Assembly: GCA_964452155.1 (NCBI GenBank)
Contig: CAYVLC010000050.1
Span: 1 to 17,816, forward strand
Reading direction: 5' to 3'
From: UBA2632 sp964452155
Lineage (GTDB): Bacteria; Bacteroidota; Bacteroidia; Bacteroidales; Dysgonomonadaceae
Length of the DNA stretch: 17,816 nucleotides
In this document: positions 1-7,186 of the stretch, one piece after another
Layout: each line of letters begins with the position of its first letter
Position numbering within the stretch: position 1 is the first letter of the stretch
Notes under the pieces: model-generated
What the model saw: the letters and a program-made list of their open reading frames with translations, nothing else
Told to the model about the DNA's origin: nothing
Database searches by the model: none
Translations under genes and position numbers: made by a program

Positions 1-137
1 GTTTTAGTACAGAAACGTGACATATGATCGGTAAGATGATACGAAACAGAAAAAATGCCTGCCATATTTATTTTAAGGTGAGACAAAATTGAAAGTGGTC
101 TGAGGTATGTGGTATGTGAATGACGTAAAACCACTGT

Positions 138-212
138 CATGCTCAGCGGAGTGAAGTATCTGTTGACTATTTGCAGGGTTTTTGTTACAGATTCCTCACT
201 TGCGTGTACATA
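138..212. repeat. Imperfect hairpin, repetitive-extragenic type
   Basis: The arm at 150-163 pairs with 187-200 at 12 of 14 positions, around a 23-base loop. The wording of the arms (AGCGGAGTGAAGTATCTGT and ACAGATTCCTCACTTGCG) resembles a dispersed intergenic palindrome that I remember from many Bacteroidota genomes; that comparison is from memory. It is probably an extragenic repeat rather than a gene or terminator, as it has no T tail. Confidence 0.4.
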
Positions 213-245
213 CATGCCAATGTTTATTTGTATTATAAGCCTGAA

Positions 246-339
246 AGGCTGTTATATTTTAGCCTCCCGCAATACTGACGGGACAGGCTTGGGCATCGCC
301 CAGGGTATATGGCAGACATACTGCCAGAGCCCTACAGGG
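246..339. repeat. Cluster of consecutive short hairpins
   Basis: Five short inverted repeats follow one another: AGGCT/AGCCT (246-250 with 261-265), GCCT-CCCG with CGGG-AGGC (within 262-288), TGGGC/GCCCA (290-294 with 298-302), TGGCAG/CTGCCA (310-315 with 321-326) and CCCT/AGGG (330-333 with 336-339). The cluster abuts the best-matching terminal inverted repeat of the insertion sequence. A related palindromic stretch lies at the other end (about 1707-1763), so it may be part of long structured element ends. Confidence 0.5.
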
Positions 340-371
340 TAGGGTGATCAAAAACTATGTACCTAATATTA
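340..371. repeat. Terminal inverted repeat, left
   Basis: This matches the reverse complement of 1675-1706 at 20 of 32 positions. The match is concentrated in the first 12 bases (TAGGGTG, one mismatch, TCAA) and the last 9 (CTAATAT, one mismatch, A). Confidence 0.5.
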
Positions 372-1538
372 CCCAGCATTTTTTAAACACCTACTACGTA
401 CTTGCGCCATATTTTGAGTTAGATTCACCTTTGCCCAAGTATCTATTTCTCCAACTCGTGTTTCTTCTAAAGCCGCTTTAAAGTTGAAGGTTTTGGCTTG
501 CTTTTTATTTTTCAATTTTGCATATATTGGAAGAAAAAGAACAAATGGTGTAACCCCATTCAATTTATTAGGCGACTTACTGGCTTTGTACTTGCCAAAA
601 ATTGATTCAATAATGTCTGACGAATTGTTACGTGCATGTTCATCTGTTCCAATTGGCATTATTTCTACTCTCAGGAATAGGCTATTTGGTCATATTATAT
701 TTGAACTTTGAATTAGTCATTAACTTAACAAACTCTTTAGAATCACGCTGTTCTTTGTAAGCTCTTTCTAAATACATCCCTAGTGAGTGACTAATGTCGT
801 GGTGATGAGTAATACCTAAACACCTTACACCCTTACTCATTACTGAAGCACCATCACTAATTACATAGAGCGGATTGTGACCAACCTTTACGCTTGCTTT
901 TTGAAGCTGTGCTCCTATATTTACTCCGCTCCAACTCTCTGCAACAGCTATGTCAAGTATACTTACATCAGAGCATTCTAGCGGTAAACCTTGGTGCTTA
1001 GCAATTACTCCTAACGTAATGAGCATTTTCACTCTGCCTATCATCATACTTTCGTCTACAATCAGTCCATAAGTAGTATCCTACAAGGATTCCCCAGCTG
1101 TTTCATAAGTTTTCAAACCGCATTTTTTAGTCCAATTTATAATATTAGTATAACAGGGTATTTTAACTATAAGACCATCGAAAACTTCATCGATCACCTC
1201 CAAAGCCTTTACTACTGAACGAGAACCGCCATTTATTCTAGTGTAAAGTAGAGTGCTTAGTCTTACAACATGCTCTGAATAATGATGTCTTTCGACAGGT
1301 TCAAAAATGAAGGTCCCAGTTCTTTTCTTTATATTACTTTCGGCTCGTCGTTTTTTTTTAATTCTTTCTGCAATTTTGCTATCTTCTCTTTTGATTTCTC
1401 TTTATTTTTCAAGAGCTCTTTCGCAGAAGTCGCTTTTGATTTCTCTAAGTTTTTAGATAGATTTTTTATTTGTTTATTTGCTTTAGAAAGCTCACTTTTT
1501 AAGCGAGCAATTTCGGCTTCTTGAATAGTCGTTTTCAT
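369..1538 (-). pseudogene. Transposase pseudogene, DDE type
   Basis: Three minus-strand reading frames together spell one protein. The N-terminal coiled coil (1538-1329, Lys/Glu-rich) changes to the -1 frame at an A9 run (1351-1359) and continues as KRTGTFIFEPVERHHYSEHV. This piece runs to an in-frame TAG at about 1081-1083, after which the same frame continues (TYGLIVDES...) to a stop at 682. A third piece (about 659-369) is in another frame and carries NNSSDIIESIFGKYK. The likely catalytic acids are the D of IVDES, the D of VISDGA and the E of DIIESIFGKYK. From memory, intact Bacteroidota relatives run to over 500 residues, so roughly 150 residues between NMTK and NNSSD seem to be deleted. 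The gene is almost certainly dead; the A-run alone could also be a frameshift signal. Confidence 0.75.
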
Positions 1539-1674
1539 TGCTGTAGTTTTACTGATTAAGTTACATAAAGATACTAAAAATCAGTTATATACGCAACTAT
1601 TTACACACCGAATATTGATTTATTTTAAAAGAAAAAACACACCTATTTAATTCGTAGAATAAGACAATATAATA

Positions 1675-1706
1675 TCATATTAGTGAACATCACATTGAAC
1701 ACCCTA
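1675..1706. repeat. Terminal inverted repeat, right
   Basis: This is the partner of the repeat at 340-371. It lies about 140 bases upstream of the transposase start, as expected for the 5' end of an insertion sequence transcribed on the minus strand. Confidence 0.5.
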
Positions 1707-1841
1707 GTTGTGGGGGCTGTGGTATGTCAGTGAATGCCACCGCTGGCGCAAGTCTCTGACTAGAGCCTCCTTCAATTGAAACCAACATTCTGGTACTTCC
1801 TCCGAGCCAGAAGCTCTGAATACGACACTCTTTCAATCTCA

Positions 1842-2831
1842 TTAATCGAGTCTGCTTTCTTCGACTCCTTCAAAAGTCATTTTCACAGGGAGTATGAATC
1901 CATCTTCGTCAAAGTACATGCGGTCTATACAGGTTGTACGATGATGGGCATTGGTTTCGCTCAAAGGTCTGCGATGATAAACAATGTACCACTCATCTTG
2001 GCCTAGGCCTTTCATTACCGAATGGTGTCCTGCACCTTTTGCAATGTTTGAATCTTGTTGTAGTATTGTAGCTTGGCGTTTGAATGGGCCAAATGGAGAG
2101 TCGGCAATGGCATAAGCTACACTATAGTCAGGTCCTGTCCAACCACCTTCTGACCACATAAAGTAGTATTTGCCATCTTTTTTCAACATAAATGGGCCTT
2201 CCACATAATTCTCAGGGGTCACCTCTTTGTACATTTCTCCATCATCAAAAGGGACAATGCTCAATAGATCGTCTGCCATTTTCACTATGTTGCAATGCCC
2301 CCAGCCACCATAGTACATATAGTATTGACCATCGTCGTCTTTAAACACAAACTGATCTATAGGTTGTGCACCATTCACAATTTCGCCTATAAGTGGCTTG
2401 CCCAAAGCATCCTTGAAAGGTCCTGCAGGATTGTCAGCCATTGCTACACCAATACCACCCACCTCTTCGTTGTTTTTGATGTCGTTTGCACCAAAAAATA
2501 AGTAGTAGGTTCCATCTTTTTCTAACACAGCCGGAGCCCACAATGCTTGCCACAGCCAGCTAATATCATTTTTCGATATTATTCTTTCGTGTTTTGTCCA
2601 ATTAACCAAATCTTTTGATGAAAAAGCATCCATGTGTAATTGCTCTCCATAAGGTGCAGAGTAGGTGGGGTAAATCCAATATTCATTGCCATACACTATT
2701 CCCTCGGGGTCGGCATACCATCCTTCAAAAGTTGGGTTGCCACTTGTGTTTGTTTGTTTGTTTGCTACTTGACCAATCATATAGCTATAGGATAGCAGAG
2801 CAATTGTAAGAAAAAGATGTTTTAGTTTCAT
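1842..2831 (-). CDS. Secreted glycoside hydrolase, GH43 type
   Basis: This is a 329-residue exported enzyme with a signal peptide (MKLKHLFLTIALLSYSYMIG) followed by one five-bladed beta-propeller domain. The three GH43 acids can be placed: D41 in WYADPEG (general base), D159 in PIDQFVF (pKa modulator) and E211 in NYVEGPF (general acid). The protein ends just after MTFEGVE, the usual end of the domain, so it is complete although the insertion-sequence remnant begins about 70 bases beyond the stop. GH43 enzymes act on arabinan, xylan or galactan side chains; the substrate is not readable here. A longer start at 2861 is possible, but a TATATTTG promoter element at 2859-2866 overlaps it, so 2831 is preferred. 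It is probably transcribed on its own, because a terminator separates it from the GH99-like gene. Confidence 0.85.
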   Translation of the reverse strand: MKLKHLFLTIALLSYSYMIGQVANKQTNTSGNPTFEGWYADPEGIVYGNEYWIYPTYSAPYGEQLHMDAFSSKDLVNWTKHERIISKNDISWLWQALWAPAVLEKDGTYYLFFGANDIKNNEEVGGIGVAMADNPAGPFKDALGKPLIGEIVNGAQPIDQFVFKDDDGQYYMYYGGWGHCNIVKMADDLLSIVPFDDGEMYKEVTPENYVEGPFMLKKDGKYYFMWSEGGWTGPDYSVAYAIADSPFGPFKRQATILQQDSNIAKGAGHHSVMKGLGQDEWYIVYHRRPLSETNAHHRTTCIDRMYFDEDGFILPVKMTFEGVEESRLD

Positions 2832-2858
2832 TTTATTTAGTTGTATTGTATTGTTTTG

Positions 2859-2866
2859 CAAATATA
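2859..2866 (-). promoter_or_regulatory. Candidate -7 promoter element for the GH43 gene
   Basis: On the minus strand this reads TATATTTG, a full match to the Bacteroidota -7 consensus TAnnTTTG. It lies 27 bases upstream of the ATG at 2831. No clear TTTG is found 19-21 bases further upstream, so this is a half-supported promoter. Confidence 0.4.
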
Positions 2867-2926
2867 AGAGAATAAATTGGTATAGGAAGTATTCTTTGTA
2901 GGGATGTTGTGAAGTGGGTTTGTTTG

Positions 2927-2970
2927 CTCAAAAAAGAGAAGATGCTCTTTTTTTTGAGCATCTTCTCTTT
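2927..2970 (-). terminator. Rho-independent terminator after the GH99-like gene
   Basis: A perfect 15-bp inverted repeat (2933-2947 with 2956-2970) encloses an 8-base loop. On the minus strand the stem runs straight into a run of T (complement of 2930-2935). It starts 20 bases past the stop of the GH99-like gene and should keep most of its transcription out of the GH43 gene. Confidence 0.85.
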
Positions 2971-2990
2971 GGCAGGTATATTATCTCTGT

Positions 2991-4199
2991 TTAATACTTG
3001 ATGTAAGGATTAAACTCTCCACTCATTACATCTTTTACCGCCTCCAGATGTCCGAAGCCATACTTCATATCGGGCAGGAGGTAGCTCCCCTCTACCCATT
3101 CGTTCCATGAGAAAATGGTAATAAGGTTTGGTTGGTTTGGTCTCTGGTCGCAATACTCTTTTGCTTTTTGCAAAAAAGCTGCAAAGCTTTGGGGCGATTT
3201 GTTGTAGTGCACCACATCTTCTTTTCCTTTGTGCGGAAATCTGGGCGAGTCGTCCCATCCGATGGATGCATTGGGGAAATATGGGATGGATAGCTCAGCA
3301 TCCCACTGAAGCATTTTGTCGAAAGCTTCAGTTCCCCACTGTATATAATCTTGTGGATGGGGTCCGCCCCAATTATATTGTGTTACACTGTTTGTTCCCA
3401 ATGCTTCAATCAGTTTGAGTACATCCCTGTTTAGAGCGCCTCCAACTGTGAACTGAACGTGTAAATCTGGGAATCCTGCTTTTTTGGTTGCTGCTCTAAA
3501 ATAGTCGAGTGCTTGTTTAGCTTCGTCAATACCTCCAAGTCCGCGCATGAGATTGTCGAAACTAAATACTGAGAATACAGGCATTCCATCAATTTTATAA
3601 TAGTTTGGTTGTTTGAAATATTGTTTGATTACACGGTCAACAATTATTTTAAAGTTTTTCAAGTCAACTGCGCCATCCCAAAGTTGCGATGTGTCATTAG
3701 GGTATTTGTGCACATTCCAGTAATTCTTTTTCACATTGTGGTTAGCCCACATGAGATAGAAGTTCATTTTCTGACTGTTCTTTGCTTTCAAGAATCCATT
3801 GTTGAGGGAGCTTTCCAGAAACGGACCATCATCGAACCAATACCAATCGAAAATAAAAACATTCACACCGTGGTCTGTTGCAGCATCTATCCATTTTTCC
3901 ATTACATTGGGGTCGTCGTCCAATTCATACCCCCACAATGGAACTTTGGGTTGATAGTGTCCTTCGAAACGGGGTGTTCCTTTTTTTATAACTTCCCACT
4001 CGCCACTCTTCTCGGGCCACAACATATTACCAAAACGAGCATCGTGGTGGCATGATGGCCATATATAGGCAGCAACATCATAGTTAGTGTTTAAGGTTGT
4101 TGCCTTTTTGTTTTGTGCCTCAAGTGTGCACGTTATCAGCAACATTGCACCTACTACAAGGAGTGAATTCCAATAAGACTTTAGCGTTCTTTTTTTCAT
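2991..4199 (-). CDS. Exported GH99-like / WbsX-family protein
   Basis: This is a 402-residue protein with a signal peptide (about residues 1-29, hydrophobic LLVVGAMLLITC). It has the hallmarks of the WbsX/GH99-like TIM barrel: an N-terminal GHYQPKVPLWGYE segment, a VNVFIFDWYWFDDGPFLE strand, and near the C-terminus NEWVEGSYLLPD (N366 to D377) with E367 and E370 as likely active-site acids. Relatives are filed either as glycosyltransferase WbsX or as GH99-like hydrolases. The export signal and the adjacent secreted GH43 favour a hydrolase, perhaps endo-acting on a mannose-containing glycan, but the substrate is inferred. No susC/susD pair lies in the window, so this is at most an edge of a polysaccharide-utilisation region. 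Confidence 0.8.
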   Translation of the reverse strand: MKKRTLKSYWNSLLVVGAMLLITCTLEAQNKKATTLNTNYDVAAYIWPSCHHDARFGNMLWPEKSGEWEVIKKGTPRFEGHYQPKVPLWGYELDDDPNVMEKWIDAATDHGVNVFIFDWYWFDDGPFLESSLNNGFLKAKNSQKMNFYLMWANHNVKKNYWNVHKYPNDTSQLWDGAVDLKNFKIIVDRVIKQYFKQPNYYKIDGMPVFSVFSFDNLMRGLGGIDEAKQALDYFRAATKKAGFPDLHVQFTVGGALNRDVLKLIEALGTNSVTQYNWGGPHPQDYIQWGTEAFDKMLQWDAELSIPYFPNASIGWDDSPRFPHKGKEDVVHYNKSPQSFAAFLQKAKEYCDQRPNQPNLITIFSWNEWVEGSYLLPDMKYGFGHLEAVKDVMSGEFNPYIKY

Positions 4200-4967
4200 A
4201 ATGCTTCTTTTTTATTTACAACTTATCGTTTTAAGCTATCTAAAAGGCATTTGCTTTGCAGTTGTCAAACATCATACCTAATATTATATATTAAACAGTC
4301 TATGCGATTGATTAGTTTGTTATTGTTTTAATTTATAGGGCACTTAGTTGGCTTACTCTTCTGGAGTAATTTTAATCTCTACGGATTTTTAAATATATAA
4401 ATATCGCACATAATTTTCAAATATTGTAGTGCTAAAAAACAAGTTTTTTATGTTCGTATAGCACAACTAATGCATTGCATGACCCTTTTCTCTGCTTTTG
4501 CAAATTAAGAAACCCTTTGTTGTGTAGTCAAATTGTCTATCAGTACCATTTAGAGGCAGAGTTTGCTAAGAACCTGACATTGCTACACTAAAAAGTTGCC
4601 TACCAACAAAACCCCGTATACTTGATAAGTTTTTGCATCTGTAAATGTTTTAACGCGAAAGCGTTGTCAAGGGTATTCAGAAATAAATTAGACTTTAGTG
4701 TCCCTTTTCTTAAATTGCGTAAATAAATATTGCTCCTTTTAAAAAATATAGATACCTTTGTTTTTAATCGTAACAGATGTTGGTGAAACTTACTTTGCCA
4801 AATAAAGTGAGCGTGTACTATGTTTCTGGTTGTAGGGATTTAAGGTACGTTTTTTTGTTTGTGGAAGATACTATTCATAGTTGAATTGGTTGTAATAGCA
4901 TTAAAAGCCCTTTTCATCATCGAGATAACACATATCTGACAATAACAATTAGTTAGGAATTTATTAT
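4200..4967. other. Long divergent intergenic region
   Basis: These 768 bases separate the minus-strand GH99-like gene from the plus-strand iorA. I find no credible ORF. They contain an A/T-only hairpin (TAAAAAAC/GTTTTTTA, 4433-4450), a short hairpin with a GAAA tetraloop (AACGC/GCGTT, 4652-4665) and a candidate iorA promoter (4730-4760). No riboswitch class was recognised in the roughly 200-base leader. Promoters for the GH99-like gene must also lie here but none matches the consensus well. Confidence 0.6.
4730..4760 (+). promoter_or_regulatory. Candidate promoter of the iorA operon
   Basis: TACCTTTG at 4753-4760 fully matches the Bacteroidota -7 consensus TAnnTTTG. TTGC at 4730-4733, 19 bases upstream, is a partial match to the -33 element TTTG. 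Transcription from here would give a leader of about 200 bases before the iorA ATG. Confidence 0.45.
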
Positions 4968-6563
4968 ATGAACAAACAATTAGTTTTGGGCGCTGAGGCT
5001 ATTGCAATGGCTGCTCTTGATGAAGGAATATCGGGTGTTTATGCCTATCCAGGCACTCCATCTACAGAAATTACCGAATACATACAAAAAAGCTCTTATG
5101 CACAAAAGGAGAAAATTCGTTCCAGCTGGTCGGTAAATGAAAAGACTGCCTACGAGTCGGCCCTTGGAATGTCTTATGCAGGCAAGCGAAGTTTGGTTTG
5201 TATGAAGCATGTTGGGCTAAATGTAGCTGCCGATGCATTTATGAATTCAGCCATAACTGGTATTCACGGAGGCTTGGTTGTTGTGGTAGCCGATGACCCA
5301 TCTATGCATTCATCTCAAAACGAGCAGGATACTCGGGTTTATGGTAAGTTTTCATACTTGCCATTATTAGAACCTTCCAATCAGCAAGAAACATACAACT
5401 GTGTGCGAGAGGCTTTTAAATTTTCAGAGCTGATAAAACTGCCTGTAATTGTGAGGATAACTACGCGGCTCTCTCATTCACGAGCAATAGTGGAACGTAA
5501 AGCAGCAGTTGCACAAAATGAATTGAATCCTGAAACAGACAAAAAGAAATGGATACTTCTACCAGCCAATGCCCGCAAACGATATGCAGATTTGCTTGAG
5601 ATGCAGGAGCAACTGGTTGATTATTCCGAAAAATCGCCTTTCAATAAAGTTATTGAGGGTAAAGGCGAAATAGGAATTATTGCATTTGGACTTGCCTACA
5701 ATTATGTAATGGAAATACTGACGGAATATGATTTAGATATTCCAGTTTTAAAAATAGCCCAATACCCTCTACCCCAGAAACTAGTAAATGAATTTTATAA
5801 TAGTCACAGCTCTCTTTTAGTTGCCGAAGAAGGCTATCCTGTTTATGAAGAATTGCTTAGAGGATATTTTGATAATTCAAAGATATTGGGCCGATTAGAC
5901 AATACATTACCTCGCAAAGGAGAATTATCTCCTGATGCTATTGCTGTGGCATTAGGCGTGAATGAAGGCTCGCAAGAGTCTGATGCCTTTGATATCCCTG
6001 GTCGTCCACCAAGATTGTGCGATGGTTGCAGTCATCGCGATTTGTACGAATCGCTAAACAAAGCTTTAGTGGATTACGGAGATCAGCATGTATTTTCAGA
6101 CATTGGTTGTTATACACTTGGCGCTCTGCCACCCTTCAATGCCATAAACACTTGTGTGAATATGGGGGCTTCTATAACAATGGCTATAGGTGCTGCCGAA
6201 GCAGGTATGCGTCCGGCAGTAGCGGTGATAGGCGATTCTACATTTACCCATTCGGGTATTACAGGATTGCTAGATGCTGTTAACTATAATTCTCCTGTAA
6301 CCATAATAATATCTGACAATTATACTACAGCCATGACAGGCGGACAAGACTCATCTGCCACCGGTAGCTTACACAATATATGCTTGGGTGTAGGTGTTCA
6401 CGAAGAACATATCAAAACAATTATCCCACTGAAGAAAAATCTGGAGGAAAATATCAGCATCCTTAAAAACGAGTTTGAATATGATGGGGTATCAGTTATA
6501 CTGGCTACGCGAGAGTGTATTCAAACATTAAAACGTAAAAAAAAGAGATCAAACAATGCATAA
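4968..6563 (+). CDS. iorA: Indolepyruvate/aryl-2-oxoacid oxidoreductase, alpha subunit, without ferredoxin domain
   Basis: This is the thiamine-diphosphate subunit of a 2-oxoacid:acceptor oxidoreductase that oxidatively decarboxylates indolepyruvate, phenylpyruvate or hydroxyphenylpyruvate to the arylacetyl-CoA. Residues 1-170 form the pyrimidine-binding domain, with YPGTPSTE (27-34) and the conserved Glu of SVNEKTAYE. CDGCSHR (351-357), GDSTFTHSG (from 422) and DNYTTAMTGGQ (450-460) form the C-terminal ThDP/metal-binding domain. The family is usually 600 or more residues, ending in a ferredoxin domain with two four-cysteine clusters. This protein stops at 531 with a Lys/Arg-rich tail and no CxxCxxC motif. 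The last 8 bases overlap iorB, so the pair is translationally coupled. The alpha identity is secure; the exact oxoacid is not. Confidence 0.92.
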   Translation: MNKQLVLGAEAIAMAALDEGISGVYAYPGTPSTEITEYIQKSSYAQKEKIRSSWSVNEKTAYESALGMSYAGKRSLVCMKHVGLNVAADAFMNSAITGIHGGLVVVVADDPSMHSSQNEQDTRVYGKFSYLPLLEPSNQQETYNCVREAFKFSELIKLPVIVRITTRLSHSRAIVERKAAVAQNELNPETDKKKWILLPANARKRYADLLEMQEQLVDYSEKSPFNKVIEGKGEIGIIAFGLAYNYVMEILTEYDLDIPVLKIAQYPLPQKLVNEFYNSHSSLLVAEEGYPVYEELLRGYFDNSKILGRLDNTLPRKGELSPDAIAVALGVNEGSQESDAFDIPGRPPRLCDGCSHRDLYESLNKALVDYGDQHVFSDIGCYTLGALPPFNAINTCVNMGASITMAIGAAEAGMRPAVAVIGDSTFTHSGITGLLDAVNYNSPVTIIISDNYTTAMTGGQDSSATGSLHNICLGVGVHEEHIKTIIPLKKNLEENISILKNEFEYDGVSVILATRECIQTLKRKKKRSNNA

Positions 6564-7143
6564 AGATGTAATAATAGCAGGGGTTGGTGGGCAAGGAATT
6601 CTTACTTTAGCAGTCATTATTGATCATGCTGCCATGCAATCTGGTTTACAAATAAAACAAGCCGAGGTGCATGGTATGAGCCAACGAGGAGGGGCAGTGC
6701 AATCTCATTTACGCATTTCAGACAAAGAGATATATTCTGATCTCATTCCAAAAGGGAAAGCAGACTTGCTACTCTCTTTGGAGCTGATGGAGGTGCTCCG
6801 ATACATTCCTTATCTTGCCGATGATGGTATTATTATTACAGCCACAGAAACTGTAAGGAATATTCCAGATTATCCAGATGAAGAGGAAATTAAGAATCAA
6901 ATTAAAAATAGTGGATTCAAGCATATCTTTGTGGATGCTCGTAAGGTAGCTATAGAAGCAGGTAATGCAAAAGCCGAAAATGTGGTGATGGTTGGTTTGG
7001 CTTCCAAGTTTCTGGAAATTGATAAAAAACAATTTCAGAAAAGCCTTCAAGAGCTGTTTGCAGATAAAGGAGAGGATATTATTGCCCTCAATCTAAAGGC
7101 ATTTGATTTAGGTGAAGCATTAGCTAGTCAATTTAATATATAA
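6556..7143 (+). CDS. iorB: Indolepyruvate oxidoreductase, beta (gamma-domain) subunit
   Basis: This 195-residue subunit is the partner of IorA and carries the CoA-binding gamma-type domain of 2-oxoacid oxidoreductases. GVGGQG is at 9-14 and EVHGMSQRGG at 37-46, both signatures of the IorB/KorC fold. Its length is normal for the short IorB form. It starts inside the 3' end of iorA, preceded by AAGAGAT, a usable ribosome-binding site. It has no iron-sulfur motif, so neither subunit encoded here binds a cluster. Confidence 0.92.
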   Translation: MHKDVIIAGVGGQGILTLAVIIDHAAMQSGLQIKQAEVHGMSQRGGAVQSHLRISDKEIYSDLIPKGKADLLLSLELMEVLRYIPYLADDGIIITATETVRNIPDYPDEEEIKNQIKNSGFKHIFVDARKVAIEAGNAKAENVVMVGLASKFLEIDKKQFQKSLQELFADKGEDIIALNLKAFDLGEALASQFNI

Positions 7144-7186
7144 GCAACATAATCTAAAATAAAAAACCTTCCATAAATTAATATAA

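Larger units (their letters stand above)
1..361. other. Gene-poor stretch with extragenic palindromes
   Basis: I see no credible gene here; the short open frame at 139-342 has no recognisable protein features and runs through the palindromes. The stretch holds an imperfect hairpin (150-200) and a run of short hairpins (246-339) leading into the insertion-sequence remnant. It is probably non-coding sequence between the gene upstream of the window and the mobile element. Confidence 0.6.
268..1763 (-). mobile_element. Decayed insertion sequence (approximate limits)
   Basis: The element carries a broken DDE-type transposase gene and imperfect inverted termini. The clearest terminal match is 340-371 against the reverse complement of 1675-1706 (20 of 32 positions, with blocks TAGGGTG-TCAA and CTAATAT). 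Outside it, similarity seems to continue, because GACATAC followed by a C/A-rich segment occurs on both sides. AGCCTCC occurs directly repeated at 261-267 and 1764-1770 and could be a 7-bp target duplication. If so, the element is about 1.5 kb, shortened by an internal deletion. The outer limits were judged by eye and could shift by tens of bases. Confidence 0.55.

Noticed and set aside
2832..2861. Upstream start codon for the GH43 gene
   Set aside because: It would put 10 polar residues before a good signal peptide and overlaps the -7 promoter element.
3609..4055. 148-residue plus-strand ORF
   Set aside because: It is antisense to the GH99-like gene and has no recognisable motif.
2991..4199. 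WbsX glycosyltransferase for O-antigen synthesis
   Set aside because: The protein is exported and lies next to a secreted GH43, with no polysaccharide-synthesis genes nearby; a GH99-like hydrolase fits better.
4433..4450. A/T-only hairpin as a terminator
   Set aside because: The stem is almost all A-T with a 2-base loop, sits over 200 bases from the nearest gene start and has no gene ending at it.
4652..4665. GAAA-tetraloop hairpin as part of a structured RNA
   Set aside because: It is only a 5-bp stem upstream of the likely iorA promoter, with no surrounding paired structure that I could see.
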